Notes: generated by a model not told the origin, from the sequence alone. 24,532 nt of DNA from Pseudomonadota bacterium (GCA_023423995.1 JAFAEL010000249.1:1-24532); one strand, 5' to 3'; counted from the stretch's first letter, positions 6,352 through 14,928 are shown. Translations and numbers: made by a program.

Positions 6352-6867
6352 ATGGTCGAGGGCGAATGCGATCCTTGGGTCATGGACGAGGCCGTGGACC
6401 TCTACGAGACCGATCTGATCCGCTGGGCCGAAGATCAGGCCCGGGCGCTGCGGGCGGCCGGGGAGGCACGGGTGAACCTGCCGATCGACTGGGAGAACGT
6501 CGCCGAGGAGATCGAGAGCTTGGGCCGGTCCCAGCGCACCGAGCTGCGCTCGCGGCTCGACACGATCATCGAGCACCTCCTGAAGCTCGCCTATTCGCCC
6601 GCGATCGATCCCCGAGAGGGCTGGAGTAGCACGGTCCGCCGCGAGCGACGAGCGATCAAGGTTTTGCTGGACGACAATCGCTCCCTCAGGCGGGAAGTGC
6701 CCGCAATCCTGGAAGGTGCGCTACCGGAGATGACCGAACTCGTCGCAGCGGATCTGCTCGGCCGCAAAGAGATCACTGCGGAAACCAGCAAGCAGGTCGC
6801 GAGCGCCCTGCTTTCAGTCGACCAGGTCCTCGGAAACTGGTTCCCCGAACCACCATCGGGGAGCTGA
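6352..6867 (+). CDS. DUF29 family protein
   Basis: Protein of up to 171 residues with the typical DUF29 layout: YETDLIRWAEDQARALR near the N-terminus, IDWENVAEEIESLGRSQRTELRSRL, then an all-helical region with HLLKLAYSP and a C-terminal VLGNWFPEPP. The function of the family is unknown. ATG 6352 gives the longest form; ATG 6382 (MDEAVDLYETD) fits the usual family N-terminus at least as well, and neither has a clear Shine-Dalgarno. It is placed between rpsI and argC on the opposite strand to both, separated from rpsI by a strong bidirectional terminator. No partner gene suggesting a toxin-antitoxin pair is adjacent. Confidence 0.85.
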   Translation: MVEGECDPWVMDEAVDLYETDLIRWAEDQARALRAAGEARVNLPIDWENVAEEIESLGRSQRTELRSRLDTIIEHLLKLAYSPAIDPREGWSSTVRRERRAIKVLLDDNRSLRREVPAILEGALPEMTELVAADLLGRKEITAETSKQVASALLSVDQVLGNWFPEPPSGS

Positions 6868-6872
6868 AACGA

Positions 6873-6898
6873 GAAAGGGCGCCGTGAGGCGCCCTTTC
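6873..6898. terminator. Bidirectional intrinsic terminator between DUF29 gene and rpsI
   Basis: GAAAGGGCGCC (6873-6883), loop GTGA, GGCGCCCTTTC (6888-6898) form a perfect 11-bp stem. The outer AAA/TTT pairs supply a short U-run on either strand. It sits 5 bp after the DUF29 stop and 24 bp beyond the rpsI stop, so it can end transcripts from both convergent genes. Confidence 0.85.
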
Positions 6899-6922
6899 CA
6901 TAATCCGATACGGCCGTGCCGA

Positions 6923-7399
6923 TCAGCGCTTGGAGAACTGGAAGCTCCTGCGCGCCTTCTTCTTTCCGTACTTCTTGCGCTCGACCACGCGCGGGTCGCG
7001 GGTGAGGAAACCCTCGCGCTTCAGCGGGGAGCGGAGCTCCGGCTCGTAGTGGGTCAGCGCCTTCGACAGGCCGTGGCGCACCGCGCCGGCCTGACCGGAG
7101 AGACCGCCGCCGGCAACCGTCACGACGACGTCGTACTGCGTCGCCCGGTTCACCAGCTGCAGGGGCTGCTGGATGATCATCTGCAGCACCGGACGGGCGA
7201 AGTAGACCTCGACCGGACGATCGTTGACCGTGATCTGGCCGGAGCCGGGCTTCACCCACACGCGGGCAACGGCGTCCTTGCGCTTGCCGGTCGCGTAGGC
7301 GCGGCCCTGGGCGTCGACCTTCTTCTCGTAGCGGGGAGCCTCGGGCTCGACCGCCTGCGTGGTCTGGCCGAGATCGGCGAGGGACTGGAGGACGGCCAT
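6923..7399 (-). CDS. rpsI: 30S ribosomal protein S9 (uS9)
   Basis: Protein of 158 residues. An N-terminal extension of about 35 residues, usual in alphaproteobacteria, precedes the conserved core [46 protein letters not shown] and the basic C-terminal tail [17 protein letters not shown]. That tail reaches the P-site tRNA in the 30S subunit. It starts 2 bp after the rplM stop, forming the conserved rplM-rpsI operon, and ends at a strong terminator. No anomaly seen. Confidence 0.98.
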   Translation of the reverse strand: MAVLQSLADLGQTTQAVEPEAPRYEKKVDAQGRAYATGKRKDAVARVWVKPGSGQITVNDRPVEVYFARPVLQMIIQQPLQLVNRATQYDVVVTVAGGGLSGQAGAVRHGLSKALTHYEPELRSPLKREGFLTRDPRVVERKKYGKKKARRSFQFSKR

Positions 7400-7401
7400 G
7401 A

Positions 7402-7863
7402 TCAGGCGCTCACGTTCTTGCGGTTGAGGGCGCCGACATCCAGCGCCTCAGGCTGCTGGGCGGCGTGAGGGTGCTCGGCGCCCTTGTAGACGCGGAGATT
7501 GCCGAGGATCTTCCGGAACAGCGGGCCGCGCGGCAGCATGCGCTCGACGGCCTTCTCGACGATGCGCTCAGGGAAGCGACCGTCGAGGATCGCCTTGGCG
7601 GAGCGCTCCTTGATCCCACCGATATAGCCGGTGTGGTGGTAATACACCTTCTGCTCGCGCTTGCGGCCGGTGAAGACCACCTTGTCGGCATTGATGACGA
7701 CGACGTTGTCGCCGCAATCCACGTGCGGGGTGTAGCTCGGCTTGTGCTTGCCGCGCAGCCGCATGGCGACGATCGAGGCAAGGCGGCCGACGACGAGACC
7801 CTGGGCGTCGATGACAACCCACTTCTTGTCGACCTCGGCCGGCTTCAGGGAAAAGGTCTTCAT
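7402..7863 (-). CDS. rplM: 50S ribosomal protein L13 (uL13)
   Basis: Protein of 153 residues with family signatures [63 protein letters not shown] and [30 protein letters not shown]. It is an early-assembly protein of the 50S subunit. ATG 7863 has GGAAG upstream at a suitable distance. A strong promoter lies at 7934-7962, and the roughly 64-nt leader carries a GC-rich hairpin next to the Shine-Dalgarno. In E. coli, L13 represses its own operon through the leader; the same is possible here but not shown. Confidence 0.98.
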   Translation of the reverse strand: MKTFSLKPAEVDKKWVVIDAQGLVVGRLASIVAMRLRGKHKPSYTPHVDCGDNVVVINADKVVFTGRKREQKVYYHHTGYIGGIKERSAKAILDGRFPERIVEKAVERMLPRGPLFRKILGNLRVYKGAEHPHAAQQPEALDVGALNRKNVSA

Positions 7864-7875
7864 GAGTTCTTCCGA

Positions 7876-7890
7876 GGCGGCCGGGCCGCC
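7876..7890 (-). promoter_or_regulatory. Leader hairpin upstream of rplM Shine-Dalgarno
   Basis: GGCGGC (7876-7881), loop of three, GCCGCC (7885-7890): a perfect 6-bp GC stem, preceded in the transcript by a UUUUU run (7891-7895). It ends just before the ribosome binding site of rplM. Position suits autogenous translational control by L13, which is inference only. Confidence 0.4.
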
Positions 7891-7933
7891 AAAAAGCGAA
7901 GCCGCCGCAGATGCGCGACGGCGAACGTTGCCG

Positions 7934-7962
7934 ATCTAGGAGCACGCGGCTGCTTCGTCAAG
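7934..7962 (-). promoter_or_regulatory. Promoter of the rplM-rpsI operon
   Basis: On the minus strand, -35 CTTGAC (7957-7962), a 17-bp spacer and -10 CTAGAT (7934-7939). CTTGAC is the favoured alphaproteobacterial -35. The predicted start is near 7927, about 64 nt before rplM. Confidence 0.75.
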
Positions 7963-8037
7963 CAGAATCTTGCCGGCCAGAAAACCGCATACGCCATCAA
8001 TTACAACGACTTACAGATTGTCGGTATCATAGTACCG

Positions 8038-8466
8038 CTATTTTCTCGGCGGGATCGAGTACGTGCCGGTCGCATGGCAGACCGCGTCGTCGACGCCTTC
8101 GCTGAACAGGCTCACCTCTCCGACGGCGAGGCGGGCGCCCAGCTTGAGGAGACGGCACTCCGCCAGGAGGTCCCGCGGCTCCGGCTTGCGGAGAAAGTTG
8201 AAGTTCAGGTTCGTCGTCACCGCGAGCCCGACCGGGCCGATATGGGCCAGGATCACGACATAGAGGGCAAGGTCCGCGAGCGTCATCATCGATGGGCCGG
8301 AGAGGGTGCCTCCGGGCCGGATGTGCCGCGGCCCGGCCTTCATCCGCATGCGGGCGGTCCCGGGCCCGACCGCCTCGACCGAATAGATGCGGCCGTCGAG
8401 GTGGATCTGCGGGAACTCGCGGTCGAGAAACCTCTCGAGTTCCTCCACACCCATCACCGGCTGCAT
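8038..8466 (-). CDS. PaaI-family acyl-CoA thioesterase (hotdog fold)
   Basis: Protein of 142 residues of the 4HBT/PaaI hotdog superfamily, whose members hydrolyse acyl- or aryl-CoA esters in the cytoplasm. The central motif RHIRPGGTLSGPSMMTLADLALYVVIL (about residues 47-73) matches the hotdog signature. AVTTNLNFNFLRKP and a C-terminal strand HATGTYSIPPRK complete the fold. ATG 8466 is chosen over longer frames because the homologous region begins here; ATG 8454 is possible. It is divergent, with a 97-bp gap, from an enoyl-CoA hydratase homolog and a CoA-binding protein, so the three form a CoA-themed cluster downstream of rplM-rpsI that recurs in Rhizobiales. The substrate cannot be deduced. 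Confidence 0.85.
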   Translation of the reverse strand: MQPVMGVEELERFLDREFPQIHLDGRIYSVEAVGPGTARMRMKAGPRHIRPGGTLSGPSMMTLADLALYVVILAHIGPVGLAVTTNLNFNFLRKPEPRDLLAECRLLKLGARLAVGEVSLFSEGVDDAVCHATGTYSIPPRK

Positions 8467-8563
8467 GGCACCCCCACCCGTCCGAACCTGCCCGGCGCTT
8501 GCAGCATGGGTGCGCGACCCCGACAATAGCTGCGAAAGACTGATCCCACCGGACCAAGGCTCG

Positions 8564-9376
8564 ATGAACGCGCAGGCGACGCTCGCCCCCTCCCCGCTCC
8601 GGCGCAGCGACCGCGGCGGTATCGCGACCCTCACGCTGGACCGCCCGCAGGCCCGCAACGCGCTCTCCGAAGGGCTGATCGCTGCGCTCACGGCGGAGCT
8701 CGATGCCATCGCCGAGGACCGGAGCGTGAAGGCCGTCATCCTGGCGGCGAACGGACCTGTCTTCTCGGCCGGTCACGACCTCAAGGAGATGACGGCCCGC
8801 CGCGCCGATCCGGACCGCGGCCGCGCCTATTTCGCCGATGTTCTCGGGCGCTGCTCGGCCATGATGACGCGCATCGTGCGCCTGCCGCAGCCGGTGATCG
8901 CGGCGGTCGAGGGCGTTGCCACAGCCGCCGGCTGCCAGCTGGTGGCGAGCTGCGACCTCGCGGTTGCGGGAGCCGAGGCGCGATTCTCGACCCCGGGCGT
9001 GCATATCGGGCTGTTCTGCTCCACCCCGATGGTCGCCCTCTCCCGCAACGTCGCGCCCAAGCATGCGATGGAGATGCTCCTGCTCGGGGAGATGGTTTCG
9101 GCCGAGGACGCCGCCCGGATGGGTCTGGTGAATCGCGCCGTCCCGGCCGGCGCCGCGCTGGACGAGGCGCACCGGATGGCGGAGATCATTGCCTCGAAGT
9201 CGACCCACACGGTGCGGATCGGCAAGCGGGCCTTCTATGAGCAGCGCGAGATGAACCTGGACGATGCCTATGCCCACGCCTCGCGCGTGATGGTGGAGAA
9301 CATGCTCGCGCGCGATGCCGAGGAGGGAATCGGCGCCTTCGTCGAGAAGCGCCAGCCGGTCTGGGTCGGAGCCTGA
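8564..9376 (+). CDS. Enoyl-CoA hydratase/isomerase family protein, ECHDC3-like
   Basis: Protein of 270 residues with a complete crotonase fold: ATLTLDRPQARNALS, the oxyanion-hole segment GPVFSAGHDLKEM (about 65-77), EGVATAAGCQLVASCDLAVA (about 117-135) and ASKSTHTVRIGKRAFYEQ. The Glu equivalent to crotonase Glu164 is kept (E170 in HAMEMLLLGE). The position of Glu144 is a glycine (G145 in FSTPGVHIGLFCSTP). FSTPGV.IGLFCSTP is the sequence of the ECHDC3-like subgroup, whose reaction is not well defined, so ordinary hydratase activity should not be assumed. ATG 8564 is preceded by AAGG. The CoA-binding gene begins 1 bp after its stop, indicating one operon. Confidence 0.88.
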   Translation: MNAQATLAPSPLRRSDRGGIATLTLDRPQARNALSEGLIAALTAELDAIAEDRSVKAVILAANGPVFSAGHDLKEMTARRADPDRGRAYFADVLGRCSAMMTRIVRLPQPVIAAVEGVATAAGCQLVASCDLAVAGAEARFSTPGVHIGLFCSTPMVALSRNVAPKHAMEMLLLGEMVSAEDAARMGLVNRAVPAGAALDEAHRMAEIIASKSTHTVRIGKRAFYEQREMNLDDAYAHASRVMVENMLARDAEEGIGAFVEKRQPVWVGA

Positions 9377-9377
9377 A

Positions 9378-9932
9378 ATGTCCGACGCACTCCCGGTCGC
9401 CGCCCCGCGGCATGAATCCTACCCCGACGAAGCCATTCGCGGGATCCTCAAATCCGTGAAGACGGTCGCGCTCGTCGGCGCGAGCAACAACCCGGCCCGG
9501 CCGAGCTTCATCGTGTTCAAGTACCTGCTGGAGCGCGGCTTCGACGTCATCCCGGTCAATCCTCGCCTGGCAGGCGGGGAGATCCTGGGCGTGAAGGCCT
9601 ACGCGAAGCTGGCCGACATCGAGCGGCCGATCGACATGGTCGAGATCTTTCGCGCCTCGGCGGAAGCCGGCGGCGTCACGGACGAGGCGCTGAAGCTCGA
9701 CCCGCTGCCGAAGGTCATCTGGATGCAGCTCTCGGTCCGGGACGACCAAGCGGCCGAGCGGGCGGAAGCGAAGGGTGTCCAGGTCATCATGAATCGCTGC
9801 CCGAAGATCGAGTACGGCCGACTTTCCGGCGAGATCGGCTGGCAGGGAATCAACTCCCGCGTGCTCTCCGCAAAGCGCCCCGCCCTCGCGGGCAAGGGCT
9901 TCCAGAAGCTCACGATCGACCGAAAGCTCTGA
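9378..9932 (+). CDS. CoA-binding domain protein (YccU family)
   Basis: Protein of 184 residues with a Rossmann-type CoA-binding domain like the N-terminal part of succinyl-CoA ligase alpha: KTVALVGASNNPARPSFIVFKYLLERGFDVIPVNP, then IDMVEIFRASAEAGGVTDEAL, KVIWMQLSVRDDQAAERAEAKGVQVIMNRCPKIEY. No ligase domain follows, as is normal for this stand-alone family, whose role is unknown. ATG 9378 follows the enoyl-CoA hydratase stop by one base, so the two are probably translationally coupled. It ends 6 bp from the convergent PRC-barrel gene, with no room for a dedicated terminator. Confidence 0.9.
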   Translation: MSDALPVAAPRHESYPDEAIRGILKSVKTVALVGASNNPARPSFIVFKYLLERGFDVIPVNPRLAGGEILGVKAYAKLADIERPIDMVEIFRASAEAGGVTDEALKLDPLPKVIWMQLSVRDDQAAERAEAKGVQVIMNRCPKIEYGRLSGEIGWQGINSRVLSAKRPALAGKGFQKLTIDRKL

Positions 9933-9938
9933 TCCGGT

Positions 9939-10541
9939 TCACCTCAGCTTGAACTCGGGCGCTCCCTGGATCTCCGCCTTCGTGGCGCGGATCTCGGCAT
10001 GGCGAAGGGTTCCGCCGGGCGGCACGAGGATTGCCGTTGCCGGTCCCCTCGGCTCCGGAGCGGTGACGGGCCCCGTTGCCGGATTGACGTTGCCCGGGGC
10101 GTCCGGCGGCGTGTTCAGGACTTCGCTGCTGATCTGGGCGCCCGGCATCTGCTCGAGCACCCTCGGCGGCGTCGATTCCGGGCCGGTCTCCTTCGTGGGC
10201 GCCGTGCTCGCGCCGAGGTCGGATTGCCGGGCCACGTCCCCCGTGTTCCAGAGGACCTGATCGAAGGGGACAGCGAGGTTCCGCTCGCCGATGCCCAGCA
10301 CCCCGCCGACGCCGATGACGACCGCGTGGACCTTGCCGTTCCGATCGATCAGCAGGTCTTCCACCTCGCCGAGGCGGGTATGGTCCTGGCCGATGACGGC
10401 GATCCCCCGCGCCTTCGTCGCCCGGAAGGTGTTCGGCGCTTCCGTCAGGAACTGGCCATCCGACGGGGCGCCCTGAGCAAGGGCCGGAGAAGCCGCGGCA
10501 AGCACGACGAGCGCTGCCCCGGCGAGTGACGACCTGATCAT
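9939..10541 (-). CDS. Secreted PRC-barrel domain protein
   Basis: Protein of 200 residues. Residues 1-23 form a signal peptide ending ALA|QG. Residues about 40-100 form a PRC-barrel (TFRATKARGIAVIGQDHTRLGEVEDLLIDRNGKVHAVVIGVGGVLGIGERNLAVPFDQV). A proline-, threonine- and alanine-rich tail of about 100 residues with no recognisable fold follows. PRC-barrels occur in the photosynthetic reaction centre H subunit and in RimM. Exported single-domain versions are common in soil alphaproteobacteria, sometimes stress-related, with no defined role. ATG 10541 follows GGGGGAC, which lies within a 7-bp hairpin stem. It is convergent with the CoA-binding gene and upstream of nothing on its strand. Confidence 0.85.
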   Translation of the reverse strand: MIRSSLAGAALVVLAAASPALAQGAPSDGQFLTEAPNTFRATKARGIAVIGQDHTRLGEVEDLLIDRNGKVHAVVIGVGGVLGIGERNLAVPFDQVLWNTGDVARQSDLGASTAPTKETGPESTPPRVLEQMPGAQISSEVLNTPPDAPGNVNPATGPVTAPEPRGPATAILVPPGGTLRHAEIRATKAEIQGAPEFKLR

Positions 10542-10545
10542 GATG

Positions 10546-10573
10546 TCCCCCAAGCCCGCAGGCATGTGGGGGA
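10546..10573 (-). promoter_or_regulatory. Inverted repeat enclosing the PRC-barrel gene Shine-Dalgarno
   Basis: TCCCCCA (10546-10552) and TGGGGGA (10567-10573) form a perfect 7-bp stem with a 14-nt loop. On the minus-strand transcript the GGGGGA arm nearer the gene is also its only Shine-Dalgarno, four bases before ATG 10541. Translation could therefore depend on opening this hairpin. Confidence 0.4.
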
Positions 10574-10609
10574 ACAATGTTCAGGAGCCGTCCGGGTTCG
10601 GACCCCTGC

Positions 10610-11380
10610 TCACTCTGCCAGGTAGGCCCCGGCGATTCCGAGGAAGTCCGCCGCGACGAGGCTTGCGCCGCCGACCAGCGCCCCGTCGACATTCGCGACC
10701 GAGAGGAGTTCGCGCGCGTTGCCCGGCTTCACCGAACCACCATAGAGGATGCGCATCCCCGCCACCTCGGTTTCGCCGACGAGCGAGGCGAGATCGCTGC
10801 GGATGCGCGCATGCATCTCCGCCACGTCCGCGACCGTCGGCGTGAGGCCGGTTCCGATCGCCCAGACCGGCTCGTAGGCGATGACGACGTTCTCGGCCGT
10901 CGCGCCCGCCGGAACCGAGCCGCGCAACTGGCCCGAGACAACGTCCAGCGCCCGGCCGCTCTCGCGCTCCTCGCGGGTCTCGCCCACGCAGATGATCGCC
11001 GTGAGGCCGCTCCGCCGGGCCGCCTCGGCCTTGGCGCGGACCAGTTCGTCGGATTCGCCGTGATCCGCCCGCCGCTCCGAGTGGCCGACGATCACGTAGG
11101 TCGCGCCGGCATCGGCGAGCATCTCGGCCGAGAGGTCGCCCGTATGCGCGCCGGAACTCTTGGGATGGCAGTCCTGCCCCCCGACCGCGACCCGCGACCC
11201 GACAGCGACGACCGCGAAGGTGCTCACGAGCGTCGCCGGCGGGCAGACGAGGAGATCGACCTTGGCGCGCATCTCGGGCGTGTAGCCCTCCATGACCTCG
11301 CCCAGCGTCTTCGCCGAGCGCTTCGTGCCGTTCATCTTCCAGTTGCCCGCGACGAGCGGCCGCGGCGAGGCCCTGTCCAT
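10610..11380 (-). CDS. tpiA: Triosephosphate isomerase
   Basis: Protein of 256 residues interconverting dihydroxyacetone phosphate and glyceraldehyde 3-phosphate in glycolysis and gluconeogenesis. All catalytic landmarks are present: K15 in AGNWKMNG, H100 in [11 protein letters not shown]170 in [11 protein letters not shown], and the phosphate-binding [12 protein letters not shown] and GALVGGASL segments. ATG 11380 is preceded by GGGGGAG at good spacing. It is divergent from ppiD across a 128-bp gap, an arrangement recurrent in Rhizobiales. Confidence 0.98.
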   Translation of the reverse strand: MDRASPRPLVAGNWKMNGTKRSAKTLGEVMEGYTPEMRAKVDLLVCPPATLVSTFAVVAVGSRVAVGGQDCHPKSSGAHTGDLSAEMLADAGATYVIVGHSERRADHGESDELVRAKAEAARRSGLTAIICVGETREERESGRALDVVSGQLRGSVPAGATAENVVIAYEPVWAIGTGLTPTVADVAEMHARIRSDLASLVGETEVAGMRILYGGSVKPGNARELLSVANVDGALVGGASLVAADFLGIAGAYLAE

Positions 11381-11508
11381 CGATCTCCCCCTAAGCTTGG
11401 CGGGCGGCGTAACAGAGCCACCCGCCCGTCGCAACGCTCTGTCGCACCGGCCTTTTCCCGACAGCCTCCATACGCTATCGCGGCCGGATCGCGCGCGAAG
11501 GCAGGTCA

Positions 11509-13410
11509 ATGCTCCAAGGCATCAACAGGATCGGACGAAGCTGGGTCGGCCGGGTGGTCGTCTCCATCCTGTTCGGCTTCCTCATCATCAGCTTTGCCAT
11601 CTGGGGCATCGGCGACATCTTCCGCGGCCAGGTCCGCACGCAGGTTGCCACGGTCGGCAAGCAGGACATCACGGCCGACGCCTTCCGGACGGCCTACCAG
11701 AACGAATACCAGAGCCTGATCCGCCGCACCCGGCAGACGATCACGCCCGAACAGGCGCGCGCCCTCGGCCTCGACCGCAACGTCCTGGCCCGTCTGGTCA
11801 CCGAATCCGCGCTGGACCAGAAGGCGCAGCAGATGAAGCTGACCGCCTCGGACGGGCAGGTCGTCCAGGCCATCCAGAACGACCCGAACTTCAAGGGGCC
11901 GAACGGTCAGTTCGATCGCGCCCAGTTCACCGAGCTCCTGCGCTCGAACGGCCTTTCGGAAGGTCAGTACGTCCGCGACCAGCGCGCGGTCTCGACCCGA
12001 CTGCAGATGGCCGATGCCGTGTCCGGGGCCGTTCCCGTTCCGATGGCGATGCGCGAGGCCGTCCATCGCTTCCAGAACGAGAAGCGGAACCTGGATTTCG
12101 TCGCGCTGACGCCCGCTCAGGCGGGCGAGATCCCGGCGCCGACCGACCAGCAGCTCCAGACATTCTTCGACGAGCGCAAGGCGAGCTACCGCGCGCCGGA
12201 ATACCGCGGCTTCAACCACCTCGTCCTGGACGCGGCGGCGCTGGCGAAGCCGGACGCCGTCAGCGACGAGGATGCGCGCCGCTACTATGACCGCGTCGCC
12301 TCGACCCGGTTCGGCACCCCCGAGAAGCGGAATGTCCAGCAGCTCGTGTTCCCGACCATGGAGGAGGCGAATGCCGCGAGCCAGAAGCTCAAGGCCGGCA
12401 CCTCCTTCGAGGACCTCGCGAAGGAGCGGGGCGTCGACGATGCCACGCTGAACCTGGGCACCGTCACCAAGGGCGAGATGATCGATCCCGCGGCCGCGGA
12501 GGCCGCCTTCGGGCTCGCGGAAGGCGCGGCGAGCGAGCCTGTCGCCGGCCGCTTCGGGCCCGTCATCGTGCGTGCCGCCAAGATCGAGCCGGGCTCCCAG
12601 AAACCTTATGAAGAGGTGGCGGGCGAGGTGAAGCGCGAGCTCGCCATGGAGCGCGCGAAGGACGAGATCGAGCGGGTCCATGATGCGATCGAGGACCAGC
12701 GGGCGGGCGCGAGGCCGCTGCCGGAGATCGCCAAGGAACGCGGCCTCGCCCTCGGCACCGTCCCGCCGATCGACCGCGGCGGACGCGACAAGGCCGGCAA
12801 CCCGGTCGCAGACCTTCCCGAGCCGAATTCCCTCGTGGCGGCTGTTTTCCGTTCCGACATCGGCGCCGACAGCGAGGCGATCCGGCTCCCGTCGGGCGGG
12901 TACATCTGGTTCGACGTGACCGGGATCGAGCCGGCCCGCGACCGCACCCTCGCCGAGATCCGCGACCGCGTTGCGAATGACTGGAAGTCGGAGGAGGTGC
13001 AGCGCCGCCTGTCGGACAAGGCGCGCGAACTGGTCGAGAAGCTCAACGGCGGTGCGGAGCTCGCGGCGCTCGCCAGCGAACTCGGCCTGACCGCACAGAC
13101 CGCGACGGACATCACCCGGAGCAATCCCCGGCCCGACCTCGATCGTCCGGTCGTCACGCGGGCCTTCGCGACGCCCGTGGGCAAGGCGGGCGATGCCGCC
13201 ACGGACACCGGACGGACCGTCTTCAAGGTCACGGCTGCCAGCGTGCCCCCGCTCGTCACGAGCACGCAGCAGGCCGCAGCCGTCGAGGACCAGCTCCGTC
13301 AGGCTCTCGCCGAGGATCTGCTGGCCGAGTACTTCGCGGACGTGGAAAAGCAGCTCGGCGTGACGACCTATCCGGAGAACATGCGCCGGGCCATCGGCGG
13401 CGAGAGCTAG
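11509..13410 (+). CDS. ppiD: Membrane-anchored periplasmic peptidyl-prolyl isomerase/chaperone (PpiD-like)
   Basis: Protein of 633 residues with a short cytoplasmic N-terminus, one transmembrane anchor (about residues 16-35, [20 protein letters not shown]) and a periplasmic body. The SurA_N-type chaperone region spans roughly 45-190 ([20 protein letters not shown]). A parvulin-like domain lies about 270-375 ([57 protein letters not shown]). PpiD assists folding of proteins emerging from the Sec translocon. The parvulin domain is divergent, as in PpiD generally, so chaperone function may dominate. trpE follows 9 bp after the stop, so the two are very likely co-transcribed. Confidence 0.92.
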   Translation: MLQGINRIGRSWVGRVVVSILFGFLIISFAIWGIGDIFRGQVRTQVATVGKQDITADAFRTAYQNEYQSLIRRTRQTITPEQARALGLDRNVLARLVTESALDQKAQQMKLTASDGQVVQAIQNDPNFKGPNGQFDRAQFTELLRSNGLSEGQYVRDQRAVSTRLQMADAVSGAVPVPMAMREAVHRFQNEKRNLDFVALTPAQAGEIPAPTDQQLQTFFDERKASYRAPEYRGFNHLVLDAAALAKPDAVSDEDARRYYDRVASTRFGTPEKRNVQQLVFPTMEEANAASQKLKAGTSFEDLAKERGVDDATLNLGTVTKGEMIDPAAAEAAFGLAEGAASEPVAGRFGPVIVRAAKIEPGSQKPYEEVAGEVKRELAMERAKDEIERVHDAIEDQRAGARPLPEIAKERGLALGTVPPIDRGGRDKAGNPVADLPEPNSLVAAVFRSDIGADSEAIRLPSGGYIWFDVTGIEPARDRTLAEIRDRVANDWKSEEVQRRLSDKARELVEKLNGGAELAALASELGLTAQTATDITRSNPRPDLDRPVVTRAFATPVGKAGDAATDTGRTVFKVTAASVPPLVTSTQQAAAVEDQLRQALAEDLLAEYFADVEKQLGVTTYPENMRRAIGGES

Positions 13411-13419
13411 TCGCCGCCG

Positions 13420-14928
13420 ATGCCGGAGTACCATGACAGAGAGGCGTTCGGGCGGCTGCACGCGTCGGGGAAGCCGTTTGCCCTCTGGACGAGGCTGGAC
13501 GGCGACCTGCTGACCGCCGTGGCCGCCTATATGAGGATCCGCGCGGCCCGGACCGGGCCTGCCTTCCTCCTCGAATCCGTCGAGGGCGGCGCAGTCCGGG
13601 GCCGATACTCGATGATCGGGCTTTCACCCGATCTCGTCTGGCGCGCCCGGGACGGCGCGGCAGAGATCTGTCGCGAGGCTCTCGTCCGGCCGGAGGCCTT
13701 CGTGGCCGAGCCCGACGGCGCACTCGCGAGCCTGCGCCGACTCGTTGCGGAAACCGTCTTCGAGCTGGAAGAGGGACTGCCCCCCATGGCGGCGGGGCTG
13801 TTCGGCTATCTCGGCTACGACATGGTCCGACAGATGGAGAGGCTCGGCCCTGCCAAGGCGAGCCCGATCGGGGTGCCCGATTCGATCATGATCCGACCGA
13901 CCGCGATGGTCGTGTTCGACAATCTCCGGGACGAGGTCTCGATCATCCATGTCGTCCGGCCGGCGCCGGAGGCCGACCCGGATGAAGCCTACGGCTCGGC
14001 AACCGCCCTGCTGTCCGAGCTGATCGCCTGCCTCGAGGCGCCGCTCGCCATCCCGGCCCCTCCCCGGCCCGAGACGGGCATCGGGGCGCCGGTCTCCAAC
14101 ATGGATCCGGCCGGGTACGAGGCGATGGTCGCGCGCGCCAAGGAGTACATCCTGGCCGGCGACATCTTCCAGGTCGTGCTCTCGCAGCGTTTCGAGGCGC
14201 CGTTCCCGCTTCCGGCCTTCTCGCTCTACCGGTCGCTCCGGCGCATCAACCCCGCCCCGTTCCTCTGCTATCTCGACTTCGAGAGCTTCCAGGTCGTCTG
14301 TTCGAGCCCGGAGATCCTGGTCCGGGCGCGCGATGGCCGCGTCACGGTCCGGCCGATCGCCGGCACCCGTCCCCGCGGCGCGACCCCGGCCGAGGACGAG
14401 CGCCTGGCGGAGGAGCTTCTGGCCGATCCGAAGGAGCGGGCCGAGCACCTCATGCTGCTGGATCTCGGCCGCAACGATGTCGGCCGGGTGGCTGAGCTCG
14501 GCTCCGTCGAGGTGACGGACAGCTTCTTCATCGAGCGCTACAGCCAGGTCATGCACATCGTCTCGAACGTCGAGGGGCGGCTGCGGCCGGACCGGGACGT
14601 GCTCGACGCGCTCGTCGCCGGCTTCCCGGCCGGCACGGTGTCGGGTGCGCCGAAGGTCCGCGCCATGCAGATCATCGATGAGCTGGAGCCGGACGGCCGC
14701 GGCCCGTATGCCGGCTGCATCGGCTATTTCGGCGCGGACGGGCAGATGGACACCTGCATCGTGCTGCGCACGGCGGTCGTGAAGGACGGCCGCATGTATG
14801 TGCAGGCCGGCGCCGGCATCGTGCACGACTCGAACCCGGCTTCCGAGCAGCAGGAATGCGAAAACAAGGCCCGGGCGTTGTTCCGGGCCGCGGAGGATGC
14901 GGTCCGCCGGGCCGGCCTGACGAACTGA
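13420..14928 (+). CDS. trpE: Anthranilate synthase component I
   Basis: Protein of 502 residues, the usual stand-alone TrpE length, converting chorismate to anthranilate with the TrpG glutaminase partner, which is not in this window. The tryptophan-feedback pocket motif LLES is at residues 50-53. The chorismate-binding domain holds FQVVLSQRFEAPFP, RPIAGTRPRG, ERAEHLMLLDLGRNDVGRV and GTVSGAPKVRAMQIIDELEP. It is a separate gene, not the TrpE-TrpG fusion found in Rhizobium and Sinorhizobium. ATG 13420 has no obvious Shine-Dalgarno but lies 9 bp after the ppiD stop, so coupling is plausible. No tryptophan leader peptide can be fitted into the gap. Confidence 0.96.
   Translation: MPEYHDREAFGRLHASGKPFALWTRLDGDLLTAVAAYMRIRAARTGPAFLLESVEGGAVRGRYSMIGLSPDLVWRARDGAAEICREALVRPEAFVAEPDGALASLRRLVAETVFELEEGLPPMAAGLFGYLGYDMVRQMERLGPAKASPIGVPDSIMIRPTAMVVFDNLRDEVSIIHVVRPAPEADPDEAYGSATALLSELIACLEAPLAIPAPPRPETGIGAPVSNMDPAGYEAMVARAKEYILAGDIFQVVLSQRFEAPFPLPAFSLYRSLRRINPAPFLCYLDFESFQVVCSSPEILVRARDGRVTVRPIAGTRPRGATPAEDERLAEELLADPKERAEHLMLLDLGRNDVGRVAELGSVEVTDSFFIERYSQVMHIVSNVEGRLRPDRDVLDALVAGFPAGTVSGAPKVRAMQIIDELEPDGRGPYAGCIGYFGADGQMDTCIVLRTAVVKDGRMYVQAGAGIVHDSNPASEQQECENKARALFRAAEDAVRRAGLTN

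Noticed and set aside
11412..11442. 7-bp inverted repeat ACAGAGC/GCTCTGT between tpiA and ppiD
   Set aside because: Short, with a 17-nt spacer and no convincing promoter alignment; could be chance.
11506..13461. Minus-strand open frame of 651 codons opposite ppiD
   Set aside because: Shadow of ppiD; the plus strand has a membrane anchor and chaperone motifs, the minus strand none.
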